From assembly GCF_003668875.1 (NCBI RefSeq), contig NZ_RAWM01000088.1:1-37611 (forward strand): 37,611 nt of DNA, in the 5' to 3' direction. Under the pieces are notes generated by a model. That model was not told where the DNA came from. It was given only the letters and a program-made list of their open reading frames with translations, and searched no databases. The position numbers were made by a program, and so were the translations under genes. Shown here one piece after another: positions 17,702 to 26,503 of this stretch. The stretch comes from Corallococcus interemptor. Lineage in GTDB: Bacteria > Myxococcota > Myxococcia > Myxococcales > Myxococcaceae. Within the stretch, counting starts at the first letter, position 1, and each line of letters begins with the position of its first letter.

Positions 17702-18122
17702 GGCGTGCCCGAGGGATAACGCCTCCCCGGGAGGCGAGTCATCCCCGACGTGTGTCGCCCCGGCCTCCGTCCCTCCAAGGCAAGCCAGGTCTCACCAGTC
17801 AACATGCGACAATCCCTGGTGTTCCATGTGTCGGAATCACCCTGTGTTTCTGGGGCCCGCACGACCCGAGGGGAGGGACAGGACTGAACCTGTCTCGGAA
17901 GGCCATGCGTCTGTCGGTGGAGGAAATCCCCGGCCCGTGAGAAACCAATTCGCGACAGTCCAATGCGTGGCCGCCCTTCCAGCCCGAAGGTCTCAGTGCA
18001 GAAGGGGTGAATGATCTCCACTCTGTGGGAATCCGAGTTCCCCGGGTCACCTGCAACTTGGGGACACCACGGTTTCTTCGGACGTCGTAGAATCACGCCC
18101 CGTCGTACATCAGGGAGCCCCC
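17702..18122. other. 420-base gap without a supported gene
   Basis: Nothing here reads as a convincing protein: the short frames lack a ribosome binding site and family-like sequence. It is AT-richer than its flanks. A small hairpin, GACAGG (17877-17882) and CCTGTC (17889-17894), is present. The gap divides the divergent YkgJ-type and PilZ genes and should hold both promoters. Confidence 0.5.
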
Positions 18123-20165
18123 ATGCACAGCGAAACTCACGACGCGCCGGCCGGACGCGAAGCCCTCCTCGGATACCGGGTGGGGACGGAGCTCAGCGCG
18201 GCGGCCTCCTTCGGCGCGGACTTCTCTTCCGGTCGTCTGGTGCAGCTGTCGCTGGAGCACCTGACGCTCCACCTGGAGTCGCGCGCGGTGCCGCGCAAGG
18301 GCCAGGCCGCGTCCGTGGTGGTGGGGGAGGGTGAGCGCTGGGCCACCGCGCTGGACGCGGAGGTGATTGGCGTCAATGCCATCCGTCCGGAGGTGAGCCT
18401 GCGCTTCGTCGCGCCGCCGCTGGACGCGGGCCGCCGCATCGTGGGGCTGCTGGAGTCGCTGCGTGACAACGGCCAGCTCCTCACGCCGGAGACGCGCCCC
18501 GTGTGGCGCGAGCAGATTGACCGCGCGGACCGCGTCGCGCGCATCTGTGAAGCGCTCGCGTCCCGCCAGGCCCGCGGCGTGCTGCGCTCGCGCGACGGCC
18601 AGGCCGTGGCGGAGGTCACCTGCGCCTTCTTCGAGCCGCTCCAGGACGTGTTCGGCTGGAACCTGAACGGCGCGCTCCCCCCGGGGCCGCTCACCCTGGA
18701 GGCGTTCGGCTACTCCAGCGTGGTGCACTTCCAGGCGGAGGTCGCGCGCGTGGAGGGCGGCCTGCTCCTGATGCCGGTGCCCACGTCGCTGGTGCGCTTC
18801 CGCCACCGCTGGCTGCGCCGTACGCAGGCCGACGCGTCCTGCACGGTGGAGTTCGACCACCCGCTCTGGCCCCAGGTGCACGTGCACCGCGGCCTGCTGG
18901 ATGTCTCCTATGAAGGCCTGTCCTTCCTCACCCAGCCCGGCGAGGACCTGATGTACCCGGGCCTGCGCCTGCCGGTGATGCAGGTCGCGCTGGAGGGCCA
19001 CGCGCCGGTGCGCCTGCGCGCGGAGGTGCGCAACATCTCCAGCACGCCCCACGGCCGCCGCTGCGGCGTGAGCGTGCGGCCCCTGGACGCGGAAGGGGCC
19101 CGCGCGTGGCGCGCGCTGGTGGAGGCCCAGGCCCACCCCACCACCAAGGTGGAGGGCGACTGGAACGACTCCACCTGGAAGCTCTTCGAGCGCTCCGGCT
19201 ACTTCCGCCTGCCGGGCAAGGAGCCGGAGAAGTTCACCAGCCTGCGCGACCAGTTCGACCGCGCGCAGAACAAGCTCCAGGAGGCGCCGCTGCTGGGCTA
19301 CCGCGTGGTGCGCCCCGCGGAGGACGGCATGGAGGCCACGCTGTCCGTGCTCAAGCCCTACGCGGGCAGCTGGATGGCGCACCAGCTGGCGCGGCACCAG
19401 CCCCCGGGCAGCCGCTCCACCGCGCGCGAGGCCCTGCGCGACATCTACCTGCGCGGCTACGAGCCCACCCAGTCCGACCCGGAGGTGAAGTGGTTCTTCG
19501 CCTACTGCGAGGCGAACGTGCGCTGGGTGCGCTACACGAAGTTCGACTTCGCGACCTGGTACGCGCACACCGGCCAGACGTGCCTCGTGCCCTTCCGCCT
19601 CATGGAGGGCGAGGTGGACAGCGTCTGGACGAAGCCCGCCCACGTGAAGGTGGGCGCGCCCACCGGGGAGGAGCGCGCCCGCTTCTTCGAGCGCGTGGCC
19701 AGCACCCACCCGGAGGCCTACAGAGAGGCGCTGGACCTGGTGCCCGAGCGCTTCGACCTGGAGACCACGCGCACCGGCTGGGGTGACGCGGGCCTGTCGC
19801 GCGAGCGCGAGATGGTGGTGGCCCGTCACGAGGGCCGCGCCGTGGCCTTCGCGGTGTTCGAGTCCGCGCAGCCGGGCCTGAACCTCTTCAACGTGCTGGA
19901 CGGCGTGCGCCTGGTGCCGCTCACGGACGACGCGAGCCCGGAGGTGCAGGACGCGTTCGTGGCGCTCCTGTGCCACGCGGCGGAGTGGTACCGCGCGCGC
20001 GACCGCAAGGTGTTCGTCCACTACGTGGAGGCCACCTGCGTGGAGTACGCGGAGCGCGTGTCCCTGGCGGACCTGGGCGAGGGCAAGCTGTGGGTGATGT
20101 CCGCCCGCCTGCTGCCGGAGTTCCTGGAGCACCTGTGCGAGTCCACCACGCCGCGCGCGGTGTAG
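18123..20165 (+). CDS. PilZ-domain protein with acyltransferase-like C-terminus
   Basis: A 680-residue cytosolic protein. A PilZ domain spans about residues 224-330, with the arginine motif RHRWLRR (R229 and R233 give RxxxR) and DVSYEG (D260, S262, G265, the DxSxxG motif). Both halves of the c-di-GMP site are therefore intact. The N-terminal 220 residues contain a further beta-rich segment that may be a degenerate PilZ-like domain. From about 380 to the end the protein resembles GNAT-type acyltransferases in layout (for example ERFDLETTRTGWGDAGLSRE, then EMVVARHEGRAVAFAVFE). This assignment is weak because I see no clear acetyl-CoA loop. If correct, c-di-GMP would control an acyl transfer. 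It stands alone between two minus-strand genes. Confidence 0.8.
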   Translation: MHSETHDAPAGREALLGYRVGTELSAAASFGADFSSGRLVQLSLEHLTLHLESRAVPRKGQAASVVVGEGERWATALDAEVIGVNAIRPEVSLRFVAPPLDAGRRIVGLLESLRDNGQLLTPETRPVWREQIDRADRVARICEALASRQARGVLRSRDGQAVAEVTCAFFEPLQDVFGWNLNGALPPGPLTLEAFGYSSVVHFQAEVARVEGGLLLMPVPTSLVRFRHRWLRRTQADASCTVEFDHPLWPQVHVHRGLLDVSYEGLSFLTQPGEDLMYPGLRLPVMQVALEGHAPVRLRAEVRNISSTPHGRRCGVSVRPLDAEGARAWRALVEAQAHPTTKVEGDWNDSTWKLFERSGYFRLPGKEPEKFTSLRDQFDRAQNKLQEAPLLGYRVVRPAEDGMEATLSVLKPYAGSWMAHQLARHQPPGSRSTAREALRDIYLRGYEPTQSDPEVKWFFAYCEANVRWVRYTKFDFATWYAHTGQTCLVPFRLMEGEVDSVWTKPAHVKVGAPTGEERARFFERVASTHPEAYREALDLVPERFDLETTRTGWGDAGLSREREMVVARHEGRAVAFAVFESAQPGLNLFNVLDGVRLVPLTDDASPEVQDAFVALLCHAAEWYRARDRKVFVHYVEATCVEYAERVSLADLGEGKLWVMSARLLPEFLEHLCESTTPRAV

Positions 20166-20190
20166 TGGACTCGCGGGCCCGGGGGGTGGA

Positions 20191-21174
20191 CTACAGCCCC
20201 TCGTCCTCGGGGTCCGGATAGGACTCCAGCTCTTCTTCCTCCTCCTCCACCGGGGTGGGCGCCTTGGCGTGGCGCCCCTTGCCGCCCTTGCTCTCGCGCG
20301 CCGGAGCGCCGAAGTCCGAGTCCGGGCCCACGATGTAGCCCTGGCGCCCCTGCTGGATGCGGCGCAGCAACCCCTCCTGCTCCAGCGCCTCCAGGAGCCG
20401 CGCGAAGGTGGAGAAGCCGTGGTCGCGCTCGTCGAAGTCGGGCTCCTTGCGGACGATGGTCTCCTTGACGAGCGACGGGTTGAGCGGCCCGGTCGCGCGG
20501 CGCAGCAGGCTCTGCACCACCTCGCGCGCGACGGCGGGGACCTCCGCCTTGGCCTTGCCGCCCTTGGACTCGGCGCCTTCCTTGGCGCCCTTGCCCTCGT
20601 GGCCCTTGTCGTGGCCCTTCCCGCCCCGCTTGCCGCCCTTGCCCTCGTCTGACTTGGAGCCCCGGCCGCCGTGGTCCTTGTCCTTGTGCGAGGACTCGCC
20701 CTTGTGCTTGGGCTTCATGTAGATGAACTGGTCGCACGCCCGCACGAACATCTGGGAGCTGGCCTCGCGCACGGCCAGGCCAATGACGGTGCGGCCGTTC
20801 TCACGCAGCTTGTACGCCAGGGGGCAGAAGTCGCTGTCGCCGGAGGCGATGACGAAGGTGTCAATCTGCTCGCGCGCGTAGCACAGCTCCAGCGCGTCGA
20901 TGACCAGGCGCATGTCCGCGCTGTTCTTGCCGGCGCGGGTGGAGGGGGGCACGTCCACCAGCTCCACGCCCACGTCGTGCAGGCGCTGCTTCGCGTCCTC
21001 GAAGCGCGACCAGTTGCAGTAGGCGCGGCGGAAGACGACCTTGCCCTGCTCCAGGAGCTGGTCCAGGGCGGGCTGCAGGTCGAAGTTGTTGGCGCTGATG
21101 CCCGTGTTGGTCACCAGGTTCTCGAAGTCGATGAAGAGGGCGATGCGGTGCTGCTCGTCGGTGCGTCCAGCCAA
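20191..21174 (-). CDS. NYN (PIN-like) nuclease-fold protein with LOTUS domain
   Basis: A 327-residue cytosolic protein. Residues about 10-150 form a NYN/LabA-type domain with LFIDFEN (D16), NSADMRLVIDAL (D87, D93) and IASGDSDFCPLAYKL (D113, D115), the full set of acidic residues for metal binding. Residues 155-212 are a Lys/Gly/His-rich linker. Residues about 213-283 (VAREVVQSLLRRA, then FSTFARLLEALEQEGLLRRI) match the OST-HTH/LOTUS domain, which binds RNA, including G-rich or structured RNA. The tail is acidic (EEEEEELESYPDPEDEG). NYN-LOTUS proteins are conserved in bacteria with few known targets. The start is a TTG, supported by GAGG five bases upstream and by homologous sequence beginning right after it. 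Confidence 0.85.
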   Translation of the reverse strand: MAGRTDEQHRIALFIDFENLVTNTGISANNFDLQPALDQLLEQGKVVFRRAYCNWSRFEDAKQRLHDVGVELVDVPPSTRAGKNSADMRLVIDALELCYAREQIDTFVIASGDSDFCPLAYKLRENGRTVIGLAVREASSQMFVRACDQFIYMKPKHKGESSHKDKDHGGRGSKSDEGKGGKRGGKGHDKGHEGKGAKEGAESKGGKAKAEVPAVAREVVQSLLRRATGPLNPSLVKETIVRKEPDFDERDHGFSTFARLLEALEQEGLLRRIQQGRQGYIVGPDSDFGAPARESKGGKGRHAKAPTPVEEEEEELESYPDPEDEGL

Positions 21175-21344
21175 AGGTGCCTCGTATTCGTGTGCGAGCG
21201 GTCCTTGGCTCGCGTGCGCTCCACCCTACTGTGGGGACGCTGCCGCGCGCACGGTCCGTGTTCCGCCCTGAACATTCAGTGCTGTCCACCCTACGTTGGG
21301 AAGTGACCCCGGGGGCAGCGCCCCCGTGACACGGAGGTGTCAGC

Positions 21345-21806
21345 ATGATGCACGGATTCCCCCGGAATTGGCGAACCATGGCGTGGGCCGCACCGACGCT
21401 CGGCCTCTTGTTGTGCGCGGGGCCCGCCCTGGCGCGCGAGCCCCAGATTGGCGAAAGCGCCGCCGGTCCTGGCAACCAGTCGAACTACACCGAGCTTTCG
21501 AGCGAGAGCCCCTCCAACGCCGTGAGCACGGTGCCCACCACGTCGCCGGAGCTCATCTCTCCCAACCAGGCCGTGCGTCAAATCACGCCGGACCCGGACA
21601 AGGTGCGCCAGGTCAACGGGCCGGTGGTGAAGCGCTCCGGGATGATGCTGTACGTGCACGACGTGACCGGGCCGGTGGTGCCGCTGGACATGAGCGCCCT
21701 GCGCATCCTCAAGCAGCCGGAGAAGGGCCAGCAGATCCAGGCCCTCTACCAGGTGGACAAGACAGACAACGTGGCCCTGTCCCTCCAGGGGGAGAAGCAG
21801 GACTAG
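21345..21806 (+). CDS. Small exported protein of unknown function
   Basis: A 153-residue protein with a signal peptide (basic start, then MAWAAPTLGLLLCAGPALA, cut before REPQ). The start has GGAGG at about 21333-21337; ATGs at 21345 and 21348 are both possible. The mature part has a Ser/Thr/Asn/Pro-rich stretch and then a compact domain, VKRSGMMLYVHDVTGPVVPL and LKQPEKGQQIQALYQVDKTD, which reads like a small beta-barrel. I recognise no family. Its TAG stop shares the CTAG at 21803-21806 with the stop of the converging ABC lipoprotein gene. Confidence 0.7.
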   Translation: MMHGFPRNWRTMAWAAPTLGLLLCAGPALAREPQIGESAAGPGNQSNYTELSSESPSNAVSTVPTTSPELISPNQAVRQITPDPDKVRQVNGPVVKRSGMMLYVHDVTGPVVPLDMSALRILKQPEKGQQIQALYQVDKTDNVALSLQGEKQD

Positions 21807-22819
21807 TTCGGCTTCGCGCCGCCGCGCACCTCGTCCAGGACGCTCAGGTCCACCAGGCCCGCGATGTCGTCACCGGGGATGAAGCCCAGTGACTTCGCGT
21901 GCTCGGCGGAGGTCTTCAGCGCGGCGGGCACCGGGTCCAGGCTCGGCTCCAGGCGGGAGAACGCGTCCTGGAGCACGGGCGCCGGCAGGGGCTTGCGCGT
22001 GAGCTGGCCGAAGGCGGCGTTCACCGACGTGGCGAAGGCCGCCGGGTCCGCGCGCCAGCGCTCGGTCAGCTGCGTGTGGATGCGCAGCAGCGCCGCGATG
22101 CGCGGGCGCTGCGTCTCCAGCACCTTCTTCGTCGTCACCACCACCGTGGTGGGGAAGCGCTTGTCCGGCCACAGGTCGCGCTCGTCCACCAGGATGTGGC
22201 CACCCCCTTCGGCGAGCATGCGCGCGCCCCAGGGCTCGGGCACCCACGCGCCCTCGATGGCGCCCTGGAGGTACTGGGCCAGGATGTCCGGGTTGCTGAT
22301 GGGAATCACCTGCACGTCGCCGCCCGCGTCCGCGGTGATGTTCAGCTTCTGGGCCTTGAGCCAGGTGCGCAGGGCGATGTCCTGGGTGTTGCCAAGTTGT
22401 GGGCTCGCCAGCTTCTTGCCCTTGAGCTCCGCGGCCGTCTTCACGTTCTTCACCACCAGCACCGCGCCGCCGTTCACCGCGCCCGCGATGATGCGCAGCT
22501 CCTTGCCGGCCTTGAGGTACGTGTTGATGGCGGGGCCCGGGCCCACGTAGGCCACGTCCACGGAGCCCGCCACCAGCGCCTCCATGGCCGCCGGGCCCGC
22601 GTTGAACTGCTTCACCTCCACGTGGCCCATGCCGGGCTGCGAGCCGAAGAGCCCTTCGGAGTTCGCCACCAGCGCCTGCGCATGCGTGATGTTGGGGAAG
22701 AAGGCCACGCGCAAGGGCGCGTTGGCGCCGGAGGGCATGTCCTTCTTGCAGGACGTGACGGTGGTCAGGAGGACGGCGCAGACACCGAGGAGCAGGGACA
22801 GCGGACGCGCGGAAGACAT
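21803..22819 (-). CDS. ABC importer substrate-binding lipoprotein (SsuA/TauA class)
   Basis: A 338-residue lipoprotein: signal MSSARPLSLLLGVCAVLL and lipobox VTSC with Cys24. The mature part is a type 2 periplasmic binding protein of the nitrate/sulfonate/taurine class (LRVAFFPNITHAQALVA, FNAGPAAMEALVAGSVDVAY, GNTQDIALRTWLKAQ). It would capture the ligand in the periplasm and pass it to the permease encoded upstream. The ligand cannot be read from the sequence; aliphatic sulfonates, taurine, nitrate or thiamine-precursor-like compounds are all taken up by this class. Gene order on the minus strand is ATPase, permease, binding protein, with 68 bases between the permease stop and this start. 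Confidence 0.85.
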   Translation of the reverse strand: MSSARPLSLLLGVCAVLLTTVTSCKKDMPSGANAPLRVAFFPNITHAQALVANSEGLFGSQPGMGHVEVKQFNAGPAAMEALVAGSVDVAYVGPGPAINTYLKAGKELRIIAGAVNGGAVLVVKNVKTAAELKGKKLASPQLGNTQDIALRTWLKAQKLNITADAGGDVQVIPISNPDILAQYLQGAIEGAWVPEPWGARMLAEGGGHILVDERDLWPDKRFPTTVVVTTKKVLETQRPRIAALLRIHTQLTERWRADPAAFATSVNAAFGQLTRKPLPAPVLQDAFSRLEPSLDPVPAALKTSAEHAKSLGFIPGDDIAGLVDLSVLDEVRGGAKPN

Positions 22820-22887
22820 GGGGCGTCACGCTAAAGGAGATTCCCCGCCTGTTATCAATGCCCGTGAGTGCTCAAGCGTCGTGAGGC

Positions 22888-23649
22888 TCACACGGACGCC
22901 GTCAGTCCCCACCTGCGCCTCAGGCGCGTCTCCACCGTCTGGAAGAGGACGCGGTCCACCGTGATGCCAATGAGGATGATGGCCAGCATCACCGCCATCA
23001 CCTGCGACACGTCCATCAGCTCGCGGCCCATGGTGAGCAGCTGGCCCAGGCCGCCGGAGACGAAGAGCAGCTCGCCCGCGAGCAGCGCGCGCCACGCGAA
23101 GCTCCACCCCAGCTTCAGGCCGGTGACGATGCCGGGCAGCGCGCCGGGCAGGAGCACGCCGAAGTAGAAGCGCAGGCCCCGCACGCCCAGGGTGCTGGCC
23201 ACGCGGGACAGCTGCGGGTCCAGGCCGTTGACCGCGTCCTCGGTGGCGATGGCGATGCCCAGCACGCTGCCCATCACCACCACGAAGAGGATGGCGCTGT
23301 CGTTGAGGCCGAACCACAGCAGGGCCAACGGCAGCCAGCAGATGGAGGGCAGCGCCTGCAGGCCCATCACCACCGGCTTCACCGCGTTGCGGAAGAAGGC
23401 CAGCCGGGCGATGCACAGCCCCAGCGGGACACCGATCCCCACGGACATGACATAGGCGTGCGTCAGCCGGCCCAGGGAGCGCAGCGTGGCGCCACCCAGC
23501 TGACCATCGCGGGCCATGGCGACGAGCGTCCGGACCACCTCCAGCGGCCCGGGGAACAGGTGCTTGTTCCACACGCCCGAGCGCGACAGCCCCTCCCAGA
23601 GCGCGAAGAGCAGAACAATCATCCCCAGCTTCTGCGCCCACTTCAGCAT
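22888..23649 (-). CDS. ABC importer permease (SsuC/TauC class)
   Basis: A 253-residue inner-membrane protein with about six membrane segments, for example IVLLFALWEGL, MSVGIGVPLGLCIA and VMAVMLAIILIGITV. The cytoplasmic loop GVLLPGALPGIVTGLKLGWS is the EAA-type motif that docks the ATPase. Length and layout are normal for the SsuC/TauC/NrtB class. It starts 13 bases after the ATPase gene stop, so the two are translated from one message and likely coupled. Confidence 0.88.
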   Translation of the reverse strand: MLKWAQKLGMIVLLFALWEGLSRSGVWNKHLFPGPLEVVRTLVAMARDGQLGGATLRSLGRLTHAYVMSVGIGVPLGLCIARLAFFRNAVKPVVMGLQALPSICWLPLALLWFGLNDSAILFVVVMGSVLGIAIATEDAVNGLDPQLSRVASTLGVRGLRFYFGVLLPGALPGIVTGLKLGWSFAWRALLAGELLFVSGGLGQLLTMGRELMDVSQVMAVMLAIILIGITVDRVLFQTVETRLRRRWGLTASV

Positions 23650-23662
23650 GGTGGTGTTCCCT

Positions 23663-24580
23663 CTAACGGCCGCTCACGATGCTTGGGCGAGGCAGGCTGG
23701 ACGGCGTGCGCGTGCGGCGCTGCACGGGCTCCGTGGGCGGAGTCTCCTCGGTGGCCCCTTCCGAGGCGCGCAGGCGGTGGCGGATGTCGCGCGCCATGGC
23801 GTCCAGGGACGGGTCCTCCAGCGAGCGCGGCATGGGCAGGTGGATCTCCAGGTCCTCCACCACGCGGCCCGGCCGGGGCGCCATCAGCACCACGCGGGTG
23901 CCCAGCATCAGCGCCTCCTGCACGTCGTGGGTGACGAACACCACGGTCTTGCCGGAGCGCATCCAGATGGATTGCAACAGCTCCTGCATGTGCACGCGCG
24001 TCTGTGCGTCCAGCGCGCCAAAGGGTTCGTCCATCAGGAGCACGGTGGGGTCCACCGCGAGCGCCCGGGCGAGGCTGGCGCGCATCTTCATGCCGCCGGA
24101 GAGCTGGTGGGGCAGCGTGTCCTCGAAGCCCTCCAGGCGCACGCGCTGGATGAAGGCGTCCGCCCGCGCGCGGCGCTCGGCGCGGGGCACGCCCCGGGCG
24201 CCCAGCGCGAAGGTGATGTTGCCGCGCACGGTGAGCCACGGGAACAGCGCGGCCTCCTGGAACATCAGGAGCCGGTCCGGACCGGGCCCGTGGATGTGCT
24301 TGCCGTCAATGGCCACGCGGCCGCCGGTGGGCACCACGTGGCCGGCCAGCGCGTAGAGCAGCGTGGACTTGCCGCAGCCGGAAGGGCCGAGCAGGCAGAC
24401 GAACTCACCCGAGCGGACGTTGAGGTTCACGTCCTTCAGCGCCACGACCTTGTTGGCGTAGTGGTGGTCCAGCTGGGCGATGGAGATCTTCGCCCGCTCC
24501 GCGTCCACCTTCGCTGGCCGCAGGAATGAGGGCGCCACCCGGCGCAGGCCCCGCATCCGCTCGATGAGGCGTCGAAACAT
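23663..24580 (-). CDS. ABC importer ATPase (SsuB/TauB class)
   Basis: A 305-residue ATPase read from the ATG at 24580. Walker A is GPSGCGKST (65-73), the Q-loop Gln is near 108, the signature is LSGGM (160-164), Walker B is VLLMDEP with D184 and E185, and the H-loop is VTHD (H218). These identify a complete and probably active ABC ATPase of the sulfonate/nitrate importer type. The first 30 residues are a basic extension. The open frame extends far upstream, but homology begins just after this ATG, and AGG lies nine bases before it. It is the first gene of the three-gene importer operon. Confidence 0.88.
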   Translation of the reverse strand: MFRRLIERMRGLRRVAPSFLRPAKVDAERAKISIAQLDHHYANKVVALKDVNLNVRSGEFVCLLGPSGCGKSTLLYALAGHVVPTGGRVAIDGKHIHGPGPDRLLMFQEAALFPWLTVRGNITFALGARGVPRAERRARADAFIQRVRLEGFEDTLPHQLSGGMKMRASLARALAVDPTVLLMDEPFGALDAQTRVHMQELLQSIWMRSGKTVVFVTHDVQEALMLGTRVVLMAPRPGRVVEDLEIHLPMPRSLEDPSLDAMARDIRHRLRASEGATEETPPTEPVQRRTRTPSSLPRPSIVSGR

Positions 24581-24637
24581 TCGCCAGAACCTATTCACCT
24601 GCCTCGCGGTCGCACAGGAGGGGGCTGGAAGCGGGCA

Positions 24638-24679
24638 GGCGCCTTTCACTGTAGGACAGAGAGTGAAGTCAAAGGCGCC
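24638..24679. promoter_or_regulatory. Inverted repeat and promoter-like box before ABC operon
   Basis: GGCGCCTTT (24638-24646) and AAAGGCGCC (24671-24679) are perfect inverted copies, with inner arms TTCACT (24645-24650) and AGTGAA (24662-24667). On the minus strand a TTGACT box lies inside, with TACAGT downstream, although the spacing is short. It may be an operator of the importer operon or a terminator of the membrane-protein gene before it. Confidence 0.35.
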
Positions 24680-24726
24680 CGGCCGGCTGCTTTCCGACGT
24701 CTTCTGTCGCCTGTCAGGGGCGCCTG

Positions 24727-25272
24727 TCAGGGGGCCGCGGCCCGCTCCGCCTTGCGGTGCGCCAGCGTGCGGGACAGCAGCCACAGGCTCAGGGCGAGCA
24801 CGGCCAGGCCCACGACGGTGAAGGCGCCGCCCACGCGCAGCGAGGCCTTGCGGTCGTCCTGGAACACCGCGAGCACGTCCGTGCGGGGACCCGCGAGGTA
24901 GCGCCGCACGGTGTCCGCGAAGGCCTGGGCCTCCTCCTGGGACTCCGTCCACTGGTAGGCGAGCGGCTGGACGCCGAAGGTCGTCTGCAGCTGGGGCCGG
25001 AAGATGGGCGCCGCGCCCCTGCGGGTGCTGCGGCTGCGGGCCACCTCCACGCCCTGGATGTCCGCGGGCGCGTAGCGGCCCACCTCCTCCTGGCCCAGCC
25101 AGCTGGAGCGGATGAGGACGCACGGGCCCTGGGGTTCACAGCGCAGGTCCATGCGCGCCTTCTGGTTGAGGAAGAACACCCCCAGGACCAGGAAGGGCAG
25201 GGCGAGCATCAGGAAGGCCGTGGCACCGATGGCGGTGGCGCGGCTGCGTCGGGAGGCGGGGGGCGCACGCAC
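24727..25272 (-). CDS. Small membrane protein of unknown function
   Basis: A 181-residue protein starting at GTG, with two membrane helices: about residues 15-35 (GATAFLMLALPFLVLGVFFL) and about 150-168 (VVGLAVLALSLWLLS). Between them lies a soluble region (CEPQGPCVLIRSSWLGQEEV, then FGVQPLAYQWTESQEEA) that would sit outside the cytoplasm if both helices span. The overall layout resembles small PH-like membrane proteins, but I see no diagnostic motif. It lies 146 bases before the ABC operon on the same strand, and a shared function is not shown. Confidence 0.65.
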   Translation of the reverse strand: MRAPPASRRSRATAIGATAFLMLALPFLVLGVFFLNQKARMDLRCEPQGPCVLIRSSWLGQEEVGRYAPADIQGVEVARSRSTRRGAAPIFRPQLQTTFGVQPLAYQWTESQEEAQAFADTVRRYLAGPRTDVLAVFQDDRKASLRVGGAFTVVGLAVLALSLWLLSRTLAHRKAERAAAP

Positions 25273-25408
25273 GGCCTGGGTCTATAGACCCGTGCGCCTC
25301 GAGGTGTCGACCTCCAGGCAGGCGGACGGGCACTTGCGACATGGGTCCCAAGTCCGCACCCCTTGTCCTGGGACATTCAGCACTTCGCCCGGAAGGAGCC
25401 ATCCACCC

Positions 25409-26503
25409 ATGAAGGCCGTGGCCATCATGTTCCCCTCGCGCGAGGTGCGCGTCCTCGACGTTCCCGAGCCGAAGCTGCACTCACCCACCCAGGTGAAGGT
25501 GCGCACGCTGGAGGTGGGCGTCTGCGGCACCGACCAGGACATCCTCAAGGGCCACCACGGCGAGGCGCCCAGGGGCGAGGACCACCTCATCCTGGGCCAC
25601 GAGTGCCTGGGCGAGGTGATGGAGGTGGGCGCGCACGTGCAGGGGCTGAAGCCGGGGGACCTGGTGGTGCCCCGGGTGCGCAGGCCCTGTCCCCACGCGC
25701 ACTGCCCCGCGTGCCGCCATGGCCACCCGGACTTCTGCGTGACGGGGGACTACACGGAGCGCGGCATCAAAGGCGCGCACGGCTTCTGCTCGGAGCACTT
25801 CGTGGAGGACGCGGCCTACCTGCACAAGGCGGAGGACTCCCTGCGCGGCGTGGCCGTGCTCACGGAGCCGCTCACCATCGCGGAGAAGGGCCTGCGCGAG
25901 GTCGCTCACATCCAGTCCCGCCTGCCGTGGAAGCTGAGCCCGGGCAAGGCGCTGGTGCTGGGCGCGGGGCCGGTGGCGCAGCTGGGCGCCATGGCGCTGA
26001 TGCGCGCGGGCTTCGACGTGACGGTGTACTCGCGCAGCCCCAAGCCCAATGAGAAGGCCGCCGCGGCGGAGGCGATGGGCGCGCCGTACATCTCCTCCAA
26101 GGAGGTGACGGTGGAGGCCCTGAAGAAACAACTGGGCGGCGTGGACGTCATCTACGAGGCGACGGGGGCGTCGAAGGTGGCCTTCGACTCGCTCCAGGTG
26201 CTGGGGGAGAACGGCGTGCTCATCTTCACCGGCGTGCCCGGACGCGAGGAGCCGCTGGAGCTGCAGGGTGACCAGGTGATGGGGCAGCTGGTCCTGGGCA
26301 ACCGGGTGATGTTCGGCACGGTGAACGCGTCCGACGGGGACTTTCGTGAGGCGCTGGAGGATCTGGCCCGCTTCCGCGCGAAGTGGCCGGGGAGACTGGA
26401 GGCGCTCATCACCCAGCGCCACCCGCCGTCGGAGTTCGCCAAGGTGGTGGAGGCGAAGGGCGGCATCAAGCACGTCATCTCGTTCCAGGAGCATGCCCGG
26501 TGA
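25409..26503 (+). CDS. Zinc-dependent glucose 1-dehydrogenase-like enzyme
   Basis: A 364-residue medium-chain dehydrogenase that should oxidise glucose (or a related aldose) to the lactone with NAD(P)+. Catalytic zinc ligands are C39 (GVCGTD) and H64-E65 (LGHECLGEV). A Cys cluster follows ([17 protein letters not shown]), then [15 protein letters not shown], which is typical of the glucose-dehydrogenase branch rather than simple alcohol dehydrogenases. A Rossmann fold is seen at about 188-210 ([18 protein letters not shown]). The ATG at 25409 has GGAAGGAG upstream. The stop overlaps the start of the GH15 gene in GTGA, so the two are translationally coupled. Glucose as the substrate is inferred from family features. 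Confidence 0.85.
   Translation: MKAVAIMFPSREVRVLDVPEPKLHSPTQVKVRTLEVGVCGTDQDILKGHHGEAPRGEDHLILGHECLGEVMEVGAHVQGLKPGDLVVPRVRRPCPHAHCPACRHGHPDFCVTGDYTERGIKGAHGFCSEHFVEDAAYLHKAEDSLRGVAVLTEPLTIAEKGLREVAHIQSRLPWKLSPGKALVLGAGPVAQLGAMALMRAGFDVTVYSRSPKPNEKAAAAEAMGAPYISSKEVTVEALKKQLGGVDVIYEATGASKVAFDSLQVLGENGVLIFTGVPGREEPLELQGDQVMGQLVLGNRVMFGTVNASDGDFREALEDLARFRAKWPGRLEALITQRHPPSEFAKVVEAKGGIKHVISFQEHAR

Noticed and set aside
17752-17940. 62-residue plus-strand frame in the 17702-18122 gap
   Set aside because: No ribosome binding site, no family-like sequence and poor third-position G/C bias.
20861-21475. Longer minus-strand frame overlapping the start of the NYN gene
   Set aside because: It is in another frame from the NYN motifs and reads as an Arg/Ala-rich shadow.
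24581-25123. N-terminal extension of the ABC ATPase
   Set aside because: The extension is out-of-frame shadow of the small membrane-protein gene; homology begins after the ATG at 24580.
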